In this document: positions 1 to 8,257 of the stretch, one piece after another
Layout: every line of letters begins with the position of its first letter
How positions within the stretch are numbered: the stretch's first letter is position 1
NCBI GenBank assembly: GCA_017960525.1
Contig: JAGCZA010000005.1
Coordinates: 29,051-93,050 of the forward strand
Source of the DNA: Prevotella sp.
Lineage (GTDB): Bacteria > Bacteroidota > Bacteroidia > Bacteroidales > Bacteroidaceae
DNA length: 64,000 bases
Direction: 5' to 3'
The notes under the pieces: model-generated
The model's input: the letters and a program-made list of their open reading frames with translations, nothing else
What the model was told of the DNA's origin: nothing
Database searches by the model: none
Program-made: the position numbers and the translations under genes

Positions 1-1752
1 GTTGTCGGATGTCTTCACCAATGCAGTAGCAATAAGTTTGTGCTTTTCGGCGAAAGTTTTGTTGTAGATGAGTTTATTTTCCGTCTGGAGTGAGAAAGCG
101 TCGCTGGTGGCATCGGTCGAGCGGTTGGCATTGCTGCTGGTCCACAGTACGCCCGTAGCCTCCTGGGGCAGGAACTTCTTGTTCTTCGTGGTGCTCATAT
201 TCATCGACACCCAACCAGCATACTGAAGTCCGAAGGGGAAGTCGTACTCCAACGTGATGGTCAGTTTCTCCTGCCGCTGGGTGGTCTTATTATAGCCCTC
301 GTTCACCAAAGCCACAGGATTGTAGTTGCTGCTGTAGGCACCCTGGAAGTCGCTCTCCTGCGTGAAATAGACGCCAGTGGACTCTTTTGTCACAGGGTCT
401 ATCCAATAGGGGCTCAGGTTGGGCATTTTATATTGGGCCATCGAGCGCGCATTGTCGAGCACGTTGGCATCTTTGTTGGTGTTTGTGAAAGAGAAGTCTG
501 TGCGTACACGCAACTGGTCGCTGAACTTGTAGGTGATTTTCATACCAGCGGACAGACGCTGAACGCCTGTTCCACGGGTGGTTCCCTGCTCGTCATAGTA
601 ACCCAAATTGAGTTTATAGACAGCCTTCTCGCCACCACCGGTCATCGAGAAGTTATTGTCGGTGATGATGGCGTTCTGCTTCACAGCCTCTAACCAGTCG
701 GTGTTTACGTTATACTCGTCGTAGTAGCGGTACGACGGGTCATAGTTCAGTTCCAAATTGTTGAAGAGCATATTCATCTCCGAGGCGGCACTGTTCACGC
801 CCTTGGCGTTGGCAGCATTCCAGATTGCATCCTGCATCAGGGCCACATACTGCGGACCGTTGAGCAAAGGAATGCTTTCAGGCTCCTTCTTGAACGTCAT
901 CTTCGACGAAAAGGAGAACTTGGTCTTTCCCATTGCACCGCGCTTGGTTGTAATGAGCAGCACGCCGTTGGCTCCCTTTGTGCCATAAATGGCTGTGGCG
1001 GAAGCGTCCTTGAGCACTTCAATGCTTTCGATGTTGGCCGGGGCAATGTTCAGCATAGCGCCGAAATCCTCCTCATTGGCGGTGGCGAAGTTGAAGTCCT
1101 CGCTGATGTCCACGTCCTGCGGCACGCCATCGATGACGATGAGCGGTTCGTTGCTGGCCGAAAGCGAACTGGTACCACGGATGCGGATGCTGCTGCGTGC
1201 GCCGGGGTCACCGCCAAGGTTGATATCAAGACCGGCAATCTGGCCCTGCAGGGCCTCCTCCACACTGGTGACTGGCGATGTCTCAACGATTTCGGTCAGG
1301 TCAATCTTCTGTACCGACGAGGTCTGCTCCATTCGGCTGATACCCATTCCGTCGCGTCCGCCACGCTGGCCGGTAACCTGTACTTCCTTCAGCGTGGTCT
1401 GGTTCTCCAATGTGAAGTTCTGGGTCGTCTGTCCCGTATATTTCACGCTCTGCGTCTTCATACCGATGTACGAGGCCTGGATGCGCAGATTCTTGGCATC
1501 ACGCGGCACCTGCAGATTGTAATGGCCATTGATGTCGGTGACAGCACCCTTCACATAACGGTTCTGCTGGTTCACCAGCACCACATTGGCTCCCATAACG
1601 GGTTCCTTGGCACCGCCGAATATTTCAGTCACAGTACCTGTAATGGTCTGCGCCATAGAAGTGATAAGTGATAATTGGAAAGTGACAAGTACGGCAAGTA
1701 CTTTCACTATCCATCTCGCTTTCACTTCTAAATATTTCTCTTTTATTTCCAT
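1..1752 (-). CDS. SusC-like TonB-dependent outer-membrane receptor, 3' end cut by the window edge
   Basis: The first 584 codons are present and the gene continues past position 1. The start is the ATG at 1752. It gives a basic N-terminus, a hydrophobic stretch and a likely signal-peptidase site after SMAQ near residue 35. A carboxypeptidase-like regulatory domain follows (ITGTVTE to about residue 110). The TonB plug domain has the SusC signatures IRIRGTSSL, PLIVIDGVPQD and ASATAIYGTKGANGVLLI, and the start of the barrel follows. SusC proteins import oligosaccharides or peptides across the outer membrane with a SusD lipoprotein, which is presumably beyond the left edge. The FAS1 lipoprotein gene ends 28 bp upstream, so the two are probably one operon. 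This repeats the FAS1-then-SusC order at 59691-62246 and 56401-59685. Confidence 0.9.
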   Translation of the reverse strand, partial: MEIKEKYLEVKARWIVKVLAVLVTFQLSLITSMAQTITGTVTEIFGGAKEPVMGANVVLVNQQNRYVKGAVTDINGHYNLQVPRDAKNLRIQASYIGMKTQSVKYTGQTTQNFTLENQTTLKEVQVTGQRGGRDGMGISRMEQTSSVQKIDLTEIVETSPVTSVEEALQGQIAGLDINLGGDPGARSSIRIRGTSSLSASNEPLIVIDGVPQDVDISEDFNFATANEEDFGAMLNIAPANIESIEVLKDASATAIYGTKGANGVLLITTKRGAMGKTKFSFSSKMTFKKEPESIPLLNGPQYVALMQDAIWNAANAKGVNSAASEMNMLFNNLELNYDPSYRYYDEYNVNTDWLEAVKQNAIITDNNFSMTGGGEKAVYKLNLGYYDEQGTTRGTGVQRLSAGMKITYKFSDQLRVRTDFSFTNTNKDANVLDNARSMAQYKMPNLSPYWIDPVTKESTGVYFTQESDFQGAYSSNYNPVALVNEGYNKTTQRQEKLTITLEYDFPFGLQYAGWVSMNMSTTKNKKFLPQEATGVLWTSSNANRSTDATSDAFSLQTENKLIYNKTFAEKHKLIATALVKTSDN

Positions 1753-1780
1753 ATCAATATCTTTTCACTTACCACTTTTC

Positions 1781-4105
1781 TTACTCACTTAACAGGATAC
1801 CATCAATGAACTGCATACAGCCGTCGCTGAAGGCGAAAGGCAGGCAGAAATATTTGCGGCTCACCTGTACGCGGGGCTGGCCTTCCAAGCCAACGCTCAG
1901 AGTGCCGCTGTCCTGCTGTGTCAGCCCGTCATTGGTTATCACTATGTTCTCGCCACTCATCGTGAGGAACGTTCCAGTCATAGATGAGCCAGGATAGGGA
2001 TAACTGGTGATGGTGTTCATCAGCGACGAGACAAAGTAGTGTCGCAGATAATTGGCCAGGGCCGTCTTGTTATTACCCGTCACGTTGCCCGTCATCGTGT
2101 AGTCGTCGGCAATCTTCAGGCCTGAACAGCCGGGAATGTTGTCAATGTTCTGCCTGATGGCCTCATTGGTGGGTACGAAAGCCACCAAGCGGTTACCCTC
2201 ACTAGTAAGAGAAGGCATAGCACCGCCATTGACCAATCCGGCCTTCTGCAGCAGTTGTGAGAAGAGATAGTATTCGTAGTTTTTGTCGTTACCAACGGAA
2301 AGCAGATGTTCGAGTCCGTCGCCTGTCTGCTCGGCAAAGAGGTCGTCGCTGTCGTAGGTGTAGGCCATACCGTTGGTCCAGGAGTCACCACCTTCAACGC
2401 CTGTGTAGAACGACGGTCTCAATGGGTGGTAATCCACAAAGGGTGAGCCTTGGTAGGCAGGATTGAGTTGCTGGTTGAAGCGCGCGTTGGTGGTAATCTT
2501 GCCATCGTGGACATACCAGTAGTTGAAGGCGATGTTGGTCTCATAGACCTGCGTAGGCAGCACGCCAAAGGCGACATTCGACTGCGCCACATGCATATTG
2601 ACAATGCTTTCGGCCTTACTCTGGCCCATATTGGCGAAGTTGCCGTCCACGTCGCTATACACCTCTATATTCTTGCCTTGGGTGGTCTCGTTGAGACGCA
2701 TCTGGGGTTCGTTCTGGTTATACTGTTTGTTGGTGGGCATCAGCACCATAAAGTTGGTCTTGTTGGAAGCCAACGAGAGCACCAGGTCGCTCTTGTCAAG
2801 CGTATAGAGGAAACACTGGAATGTGGTGTCGCGGAAAGCCTGTCCCACAACACTACGGAATACAGCGGGTGCCTCCATCTGATTCATACCATAGACCACG
2901 CCATTCTCACACATCAGACGGTCGTCCACCTGGTCGGGGTTAATGGTGATGGAAGTGCCAAAGGCCGTCTCGACCAGTCCCTTCCGAATCTCCTCTGGGT
3001 AACGGATGGTATTGCCGTCGGCAAACGACTGCATAATGAAATATTGAACCACAAGCGGGTCAAGATCTTTCAGCGAGGCATAGCCGCCCTCTGGCGTCCA
3101 ATAGGTCTGGAAGTAGTGGCTGATAGCCTGATTCGACGGTGCAAAGATGGTGTAACCCACGCTGGAAAGTTGGCTCATTTGCCTGTAGTTGGTGACAGGC
3201 CACTCGCAAGCGATATTAGGCAGCGGCGAGTGAACGAGTTGGTAAACGGGTTTGCCAACGTTGTCGCTGGTCTCGGTAGCAGCAGGCGAAAGGGAACCAT
3301 AGTTATCATAGAGACCAATGAAGTCGCTGTAGTCCGGACGCTGGCGCAAGGTCTGGTAAATGGTTTCCAGGGGGCGCACCACTTGACTGACGTGGTAGAG
3401 GTAGCCATTGTCGGTGACTACGGCCTGCTGGTCTCTGACGCTGGCGTTTGACACTTGGAAGCCGTCACCCGTAACTATCCATTGGCTGCCAGGGAAGAAA
3501 TATTCGTAGTTGCTCTTGGCATCAATGCCGAGCGTTTCAAACAATTTATTCGACAACACGGGCAGGAAACGCTCATAGTGGTAAAGTGTGACGGTGGTAT
3601 CTTGTCCGTCGAGTTTGCCGCGCACCTGTTCCATATCGTCCTGACTGCGGGTGCGATGCTTGTACCACGTTCCGGCTCCCTGCTCCTTGGCTTCCGCACT
3701 TGCCCCGTCACCCTCGTTGGGACGGAAGTTGACCAGTTTCTGCCAGTCGTAGGCATAATACATCAGATGGAAGCCCACGGTCTTCTTCAACTCCGCAGGA
3801 TTTTGTTTCCACATCTCGTCTACGCTGGTATAGCCCTGCTGGTGCAAATAATCTGTCCACGCATCGTCGTCGGAGGCCATCACAGTGAGGATGCTCTGCC
3901 CATTGACTATAGGCTTGTAACCTGTCAACTCAATGGCTTTGAGGAATGAGGCATAGTTGCCCTCACCCTCCATTACCTCCCAGGCGTTGCCTTTGAGCCA
4001 TGATGGCGCAGCGTAGTGATCATCGTCGGCAATGTCGTGACACGAAACGACAAAAGCCCCCGCAATAGCAAGTGCAATTGCCGTCAGTAATGGTTTATTA
4101 GTCAT
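1781..4105 (-). CDS. FAS1 (fasciclin) repeat surface lipoprotein
   Basis: A 774-residue protein starting at the ATG at 4105. An in-frame start 13 codons upstream would put INYYYYQ before the signal peptide, so it is less likely. Residues 1-22 form a lipoprotein signal ending in a Cys (FVVSC, Cys22), predicting an outer-membrane lipoprotein. Four FAS1-like strand motifs can be read: TVMASDDDAW near 75, TIFAPSNQAI near 315, FMVLMPTNKQ near 457 and VAFVPTNEAI near 645. FAS1 domains are adhesion or binding modules; the ligand is unknown. The gene is followed at 28 bp by a SusC gene, as in the large locus at 46-62 kb, suggesting it is an accessory surface lipoprotein of a SusC/SusD complex. Confidence 0.85.
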   Translation of the reverse strand: MTNKPLLTAIALAIAGAFVVSCHDIADDDHYAAPSWLKGNAWEVMEGEGNYASFLKAIELTGYKPIVNGQSILTVMASDDDAWTDYLHQQGYTSVDEMWKQNPAELKKTVGFHLMYYAYDWQKLVNFRPNEGDGASAEAKEQGAGTWYKHRTRSQDDMEQVRGKLDGQDTTVTLYHYERFLPVLSNKLFETLGIDAKSNYEYFFPGSQWIVTGDGFQVSNASVRDQQAVVTDNGYLYHVSQVVRPLETIYQTLRQRPDYSDFIGLYDNYGSLSPAATETSDNVGKPVYQLVHSPLPNIACEWPVTNYRQMSQLSSVGYTIFAPSNQAISHYFQTYWTPEGGYASLKDLDPLVVQYFIMQSFADGNTIRYPEEIRKGLVETAFGTSITINPDQVDDRLMCENGVVYGMNQMEAPAVFRSVVGQAFRDTTFQCFLYTLDKSDLVLSLASNKTNFMVLMPTNKQYNQNEPQMRLNETTQGKNIEVYSDVDGNFANMGQSKAESIVNMHVAQSNVAFGVLPTQVYETNIAFNYWYVHDGKITTNARFNQQLNPAYQGSPFVDYHPLRPSFYTGVEGGDSWTNGMAYTYDSDDLFAEQTGDGLEHLLSVGNDKNYEYYLFSQLLQKAGLVNGGAMPSLTSEGNRLVAFVPTNEAIRQNIDNIPGCSGLKIADDYTMTGNVTGNNKTALANYLRHYFVSSLMNTITSYPYPGSSMTGTFLTMSGENIVITNDGLTQQDSGTLSVGLEGQPRVQVSRKYFCLPFAFSDGCMQFIDGILLSE

Positions 4106-4300
4106 TTGATAGTAGTAGTAGTTTATTTTAGGTAGTTTTGCCAAAAGGCGAAAGTTGTGTGGAGACGCACTACATCCCTTCTCTCCTGTCCTCTCTTGGG
4201 AGGAGGGGGAACAGTAAAAAACGGTTTGGAGTGCGTCTCAACACACCTTTAGGTGGAGGCTCTACGGGGAGAGCAGGCTGGCTTGCTAACTGCCATTACA
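4106..4300. repeat. Intergenic inverted repeat
   Basis: The gap between the TM2 gene and the FAS1 gene contains a perfect 10-bp inverted repeat: GAGACGCACT at 4162-4171 and AGTGCGTCTC at 4230-4239. Inside it is a second, C/G-rich imperfect palindrome around 4189-4209. No coding capacity or tRNA was seen. It could be a terminator for the TM2 operon or a small fold-back repeat. Confidence 0.5.
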
Positions 4301-4642
4301 CTAACGGAAAGAGAGCATCTGCATCACCTTTTCAGTGTTTCTCTGACGGGTGGCACCCATAATGAGGAAAAGGTCGATAAGCCACCAGACACCACAACCG
4401 CCACCTGTGAGCAGTTTTCCGATTCCCAGGCCAATATCGCCAATGTAGAAGCGGTCAATGCCCAGTGACCCTACGAGTACCGAGATGATAATCGAGATTG
4501 TCGGGTCTTTCAAATCGGAAAAAGCGAAGACGGCTGTGTTATAGTCCCTATCCTGCAGTTGCTCACGGATAGAAGGGATGTACTCCGGTGCCAATTTGGA
4601 GGAGTGCATCAGAATGAGCTGGTCTACTTGCTGCTGTTCCAT
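4301..4642 (-). CDS. TM2 domain membrane protein (second copy)
   Basis: A 113-residue protein. Residues 1-45 are a soluble acidic helix region. The TM2 domain follows: a first membrane helix (ISIIISVLVGSLGIDRFYIG) containing the family GxxGxDRFY signature, and a second helix (LLTGGGCGVWWLIDLFLIMG) with the GGxGxWWxxD signature. It is 3 bp downstream of a paralogue with the same layout, so the pair is a tandem duplication. TM2 proteins are small inner-membrane proteins of no established biochemical role in bacteria. It is the last gene of a four-gene set with DUF2752 and CD225 proteins. Confidence 0.85.
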   Translation of the reverse strand: MEQQQVDQLILMHSSKLAPEYIPSIREQLQDRDYNTAVFAFSDLKDPTISIIISVLVGSLGIDRFYIGDIGLGIGKLLTGGGCGVWWLIDLFLIMGATRQRNTEKVMQMLSFR

Positions 4643-4645
4643 AAC

Positions 4646-4978
4646 TTAGATGCGGTTCAAGATTTTCTCTGCATTGTACTGGCGGGTACGTGAACTGACG
4701 GTGAACCAGTCGATGATGGCCCAGATGCCGCAGCCGCCACAAGTGCAAAGTTTGGCAATGCCCAGTCCCGTCTGTCCCAGCATAAAACGGTCTACGCCGT
4801 AGCCACCGAGGAAGAAGGAAATAAGAAACATTGTGGTTGTGCTTTTCAGGTCGGCAAAGGCAGCCTGTGCCACGCCTTCGTCGGCATTCTGCAAACGCTC
4901 GCGAATGGTATCGATGAGTTCGGGAGCAAGCTTGTCAGCATTGATGGAGACGAGCTGGTTAATTTGATCAGTGGTCAT
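4646..4978 (-). CDS. TM2 domain membrane protein (first copy)
   Basis: A 110-residue paralogue of the next gene. The N-terminal 45 residues match it in pattern (INQLVSINADKLAPE against VDQLILMHSSKLAPE). The TM2 domain shows GGYGVDRFMLG in the first helix and CGGCGIWAIIDWF at the second. The shared N-terminal region is therefore part of the family here, not random sequence. It lies 34 bp downstream of the DUF2752 gene on the same strand and is probably co-transcribed. Function unknown. Confidence 0.85.
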   Translation of the reverse strand: MTTDQINQLVSINADKLAPELIDTIRERLQNADEGVAQAAFADLKSTTTMFLISFFLGGYGVDRFMLGQTGLGIAKLCTCGGCGIWAIIDWFTVSSRTRQYNAEKILNRI

Positions 4979-5012
4979 AGTCGTAAAGTGTTAGTGAATA
5001 ATTAATGTAAAT

Positions 5013-5390
5013 TTAGATGTGTAGTATATTTCTCAGAACGAACCACGCCGGTGCAATGATGCAACAGGCGATGGTGGCTGTCCGCCCTTCTATCACTGCC
5101 CGCCAGCGTTGCTGTTGACTACCTTTCAGCATTGTCCGCTCTATGGCAAAGAGCAGCAGATAGGGCAGTAGCAGCACCAGCAGATAGTTGTAGCCAATGG
5201 CCTCGGCAAAGCGTCCGTGCAGCAGGGCGTGAATGAAACGCTGCATACCACAGCCCGGACAACTCAACCCTGTCAGTTGCTTGAGCAGGCACTTTGGGGC
5301 AAACGGCGCGTCTACGGGGTTGAACACGTAGAGCAGCACCAGCACCAGCGCCACGGCTGCCAACAGGAGGACAGTAGACAGGCGTTTCAA
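5013..5390 (-). CDS. DUF2752 membrane protein
   Basis: A 125-residue protein with a hydrophobic N-terminal helix (residues 5-23), a Cys-rich loop with the family signature LSCPGCGMQR (Cys44, Cys47) plus Cys34, and two further hydrophobic segments near residues 64-82 and 105-122. The CPGCGxxR motif is the hallmark of DUF2752. The cysteines suggest metal binding or disulfide formation, but no function is known. It directly abuts the CD225 gene (stop at 5391) and precedes the TM2 pair, which fits one operon of small membrane proteins. Confidence 0.85.
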   Translation of the reverse strand: MKRLSTVLLLAAVALVLVLLYVFNPVDAPFAPKCLLKQLTGLSCPGCGMQRFIHALLHGRFAEAIGYNYLLVLLLPYLLLFAIERTMLKGSQQQRWRAVIEGRTATIACCIIAPAWFVLRNILHI

Positions 5391-5732
5391 TTAGTATTGT
5401 ATCTGCTCAATCAGGTTGTTCAATGCACCGGTGCAGTTCAACACCATACTGACGATGAACGACAAGCACATCAGACCGATGGCAATGTAGCTGAACATCT
5501 TGGCATTCTTGCTGCACGACATTGCCTTGATGTAGAACTGGTCGCCCTGTTGCATTGACAATTTCTGAACCTCGTTGGCCTGCATCAGAGCATAGATGGA
5601 GCAACCGAGTGCCGGCAAGTTGCAGCAGCAGACAATTGAGAGCACCAGGGCCACGATGGCCAAAGTCTTGTGATCTTCTACGGGGGGACGCTGAGGCAGA
5701 CCGCCACCCGTTGGTTGATAGGGATATTCCAT
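5391..5732 (-). CDS. CD225/dispanin family membrane protein
   Basis: A 113-residue protein with a Pro/Gly-rich N-terminus (residues 1-20), a hydrophobic segment at about 23-47 containing VCCCNLP, a short loop ending with the SKNAK basic patch, and a second hydrophobic segment near 81-103. The cysteine cluster, the loop A-x5-S-x-NAK and the two-segment layout match the CD225/dispanin fold, which includes animal IFITM proteins. Bacterial members have no established function. It is the first gene of the run CD225, DUF2752, TM2, TM2 and lies 24 bp downstream of ilvE. Confidence 0.8.
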   Translation of the reverse strand: MEYPYQPTGGGLPQRPPVEDHKTLAIVALVLSIVCCCNLPALGCSIYALMQANEVQKLSMQQGDQFYIKAMSCSKNAKMFSYIAIGLMCLSFIVSMVLNCTGALNNLIEQIQY

Positions 5733-5756
5733 AGTCGTTATTGTTAAAGTGTTTGA

Positions 5757-6773
5757 TTATTCTATCACTACAGTTGTCCACCCGTGCTTGTCCTCTATCT
5801 CGCCGTACTGAATACCGCGCAGCGTGTCGTAGAGTTTCTTCGAGACAGGGCCGGGCTTCTCGCCAAACGAGTAGCGTTTGCCGGTGTCGAGGTCGTCTAT
5901 ATAAGAAATAGGTGAGATAACGGCTGCCGTTCCGCAGGCACCAGCCTCCTCGAAGGTTTCAAGTTCCTCTTCAGGAATGGGGCGGCGCTCCACCTTCATA
6001 CCCAAGTCCTCGGCCACCTGCATCAGACTCTTGTTGGTGATGGAGGGCAGGATAGAGGTTGACTTCGGGGTGACATAGGTGTTGTTCTTGATGCCGAAGA
6101 AGTTGGCGGCACCACACTCATCCATATATTTCTTCTCCTTGGCGTCAAGATAGAACTCGCAGGCATAGCCCTTCTCGTGGGCCAGATTGTTGGCAAAGAG
6201 GCTTGCAGCATAGTTGCCACCCACCTTGTACTTGCCCGTGCCAAGCGGTGCCGAGCGGTCGTAGTCACGGATGATGACGTAGGGGTTGGTGGCGAAACCG
6301 CCCTTGAAGTACGGGCCAACGGGTGTGACGAAGATGAGGAAGAGATACTCCTTTGCGGGATGCACACCCACTTGGGCACTGGTACCGACGAGCAGCGGAC
6401 GGATGTAGAGCGTAGCACCGCTCTCATAAGTGGGAATCCACTCCTGGTTGAGGCGCACCACCTTCTTCACCATCTCCTCGAACAGTTCAGTAGGCACTTC
6501 TGGCATCATAATGCCACGACAGGTGCTCTGCAGGCGTGCTGCGTTCTCGTCCATACGGAAGACGCGCACCTTCCCGTCCTTGCAACGATAAGCCTTCAGA
6601 CCCTCAAAAGCCTCCTGTCCATAGTGCAGACAGGTGGCGGCCATGTGCATTTTAATATACTCGTCGGAGCAGATTTCAATCTCGCCCCATTTCCCGTCGC
6701 GATAATAGCAACGGACGTTGTAGTCGGTGGGCCGATAGCCGAAAGAGAGATTAGCCCAGTCTAAGTTTTTCAT
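5757..6773 (-). CDS. ilvE: Branched-chain amino acid aminotransferase
   Basis: A 338-residue fold-type IV PLP aminotransferase of the eukaryote-like BCAT group. The Schiff-base lysine is Lys183 in KVGGNYAAS. Other conserved stretches are HYGQEAFEGLKAY near 50, YIRPLLVGT near 123 and DECGAANFF near 215. It catalyses the last step of leucine, isoleucine and valine synthesis and the first step of their breakdown, with 2-oxoglutarate/glutamate as partner, in the cytoplasm. It has its own promoter at 6803-6833 and is followed closely by the CD225 operon, which may be read from the same promoter. Confidence 0.95.
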   Translation of the reverse strand: MKNLDWANLSFGYRPTDYNVRCYYRDGKWGEIEICSDEYIKMHMAATCLHYGQEAFEGLKAYRCKDGKVRVFRMDENAARLQSTCRGIMMPEVPTELFEEMVKKVVRLNQEWIPTYESGATLYIRPLLVGTSAQVGVHPAKEYLFLIFVTPVGPYFKGGFATNPYVIIRDYDRSAPLGTGKYKVGGNYAASLFANNLAHEKGYACEFYLDAKEKKYMDECGAANFFGIKNNTYVTPKSTSILPSITNKSLMQVAEDLGMKVERRPIPEEELETFEEAGACGTAAVISPISYIDDLDTGKRYSFGEKPGPVSKKLYDTLRGIQYGEIEDKHGWTTVVIE

Positions 6774-6802
6774 ATCTTTATATTTTGTTCTTTATCATAG
6801 TG

Positions 6803-6833
6803 CAAAGATAGACAAAAATCTGTTATCCCACAA
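6803..6833 (-). promoter_or_regulatory. Bacteroidetes-type promoter of ilvE
   Basis: Minus-strand TATCTTTG at 6803-6810 fits the TAnnTTTG -7 box. TTG at 6831-6833 lies 20 bp upstream in the -33 position. This is a pattern match only. Confidence 0.6.
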
Positions 6834-6839
6834 GTTTTT

Positions 6840-7034
6840 CTAACTTTTTTCAAGAATTTTCTTAATTTCAGCGTCAGTCTTGCCCAGTTTGTCCTTGCAT
6901 CGGGCTATCAGTTGCTGGGCGGTTTTCAACTGGGCGGCCAATTCATCGACCGACAGTTCGCCCTGCTCCATCTTGCGGACAATGTTCTCCAACTGATTGA
7001 GTGCTTCCTCGTAGGTCATCGTTTCTTTCATCAT
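6840..7034 (-). CDS. xseB: Exodeoxyribonuclease VII small subunit
   Basis: A 64-residue protein with the family core TYEEALNQLENIVRKME followed by a helical pair ending at KILEKS. XseB binds several to one XseA large subunit to form the single-strand-specific exonuclease VII. Its usual partner xseA is not adjacent: the upstream gene, 3 bp away, is a glycosyltransferase. The very short gap suggests read-through from the glycosyltransferase/wecC operon. Length and motif are normal for the family. Confidence 0.92.
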   Translation of the reverse strand: MMKETMTYEEALNQLENIVRKMEQGELSVDELAAQLKTAQQLIARCKDKLGKTDAEIKKILEKS

Positions 7035-7037
7035 AAT

Positions 7038-8246
7038 TTATGACTCCTGCTGATAATTCTTCAAGAATTGATAGTATTTCTTCATCTGTTCGTCGAAAGA
7101 GAATTCGTGCTTGGAGGCTTCCTTGCAGCGCGTTCTATAACCTTCATATTCTGCGTCGGATATTGACTTCAATGCAAGGATATTCGCTCTCAAAGCGTCA
7201 TAGTCGCCCGGAGGAGACACCAGGCCCAGCCTGTCGGCAGCCACGATGCGCTCTCCCTCGCCACCGCCGCAGAAAAGAACGGGAGTGCCGTGGGGCAAAA
7301 GGTCGAAAATCTTAGAAGGCACCGCTCCCTTGATGGCTACTGCCAGCGGCACTATAGAGGCATGATAACTGCTCAGCAACCGTGATATTTCCCCCTTCGG
7401 CTTATAGCCATGAAACACCACGCCACAATCGTGAGTCTTGACGTATGAGTCGATGACTGCGCTCTGGTTGCCGTCGCCGAAGATATGCAGTTCGACACCC
7501 ATCTGCTTGAAGTCGATATGCTCAATCATTCCAAGTATATCCTGTGCGACGCCGAGCAGTCCGGCATAGACAAGACGCAGACACGACCTGTCAGCAGTCA
7601 CACCAGAAGCCCCTACCCCATCAATGGCCGGCTGAAGATTGCGATAAAGGAAATGACGCTTCCCAAAGCCAAAAGCCTCTACATGGTTGATGATTTCCTG
7701 ACTCTGCCCCTGATACACCGTAGTATGACGATAGACAAAGCGCTCCATAGCGGCCAGCACCCTGTAGTAAAGACTGTCTTTCTTCATAGCTCCCAGGACT
7801 ACGGCTGTCGTAGGCCATAGGTCGGAGACATTCAGCACCGTGGGCCGCCTGTAGATGAAGCGGAATAGCAGTATCGACGAGAAAGCGACCGGCAGCGGCG
7901 GACTCTGTACCACCACCCTGTCATAACTCCTCACCTTCATTATCCGAAGGCCGAAAGTCCACAACAAGATGGCGAACATAAACATACCCATCACACGCGA
8001 GAAGGGGTTCTTCGACACAGAGGCGTATGTCCAAAACCTGTAAACCTTAATGCCGTTTATCGTCTCATTTTTCCATAGTCTGCGTCTGTATCCCTCGAAG
8101 ATGCGCCCCTTGGGGTAACTGGGCAGGCATGTCAGCACCTCTACTTCCGCACCCTCCCGCTGCAATCCCTCCACCATATTGGAAATACGGGAAGCAGCGG
8201 CACCAATTTCAGGGGGATAATAAAAAGAGACGACAAGTACCTTCAT
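7038..8246 (-). CDS. GT4-family glycosyltransferase (WbuB/WcaI-like)
   Basis: A 402-residue GT-B glycosyltransferase. The start is the ATG at 8246; an in-frame TTG three codons upstream is less likely. Residues 1-25 contain the N-terminal pattern VSFYYPPEIGAAASR typical of WbuB/WcaI-like enzymes. A hydrophobic stretch near residues 90-108 may attach it to the membrane. The C-terminal nucleotide-sugar domain has GVELHIFGDGNQ and the acceptor-loop region VPSKIFDLLPHGTPVLFCG near residue 310. It probably adds a sugar to a lipid-linked capsule or O-antigen intermediate. The gene is 11 bp downstream of wecC, whose product oxidises UDP-ManNAc, so a uronic-acid-containing polysaccharide is a reasonable guess. 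Confidence 0.85.
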   Translation of the reverse strand: MKVLVVSFYYPPEIGAAASRISNMVEGLQREGAEVEVLTCLPSYPKGRIFEGYRRRLWKNETINGIKVYRFWTYASVSKNPFSRVMGMFMFAILLWTFGLRIMKVRSYDRVVVQSPPLPVAFSSILLFRFIYRRPTVLNVSDLWPTTAVVLGAMKKDSLYYRVLAAMERFVYRHTTVYQGQSQEIINHVEAFGFGKRHFLYRNLQPAIDGVGASGVTADRSCLRLVYAGLLGVAQDILGMIEHIDFKQMGVELHIFGDGNQSAVIDSYVKTHDCGVVFHGYKPKGEISRLLSSYHASIVPLAVAIKGAVPSKIFDLLPHGTPVLFCGGGEGERIVAADRLGLVSPPGDYDALRANILALKSISDAEYEGYRTRCKEASKHEFSFDEQMKKYYQFLKNYQQES

Positions 8247-8257
8247 GCGCAGCAAAC

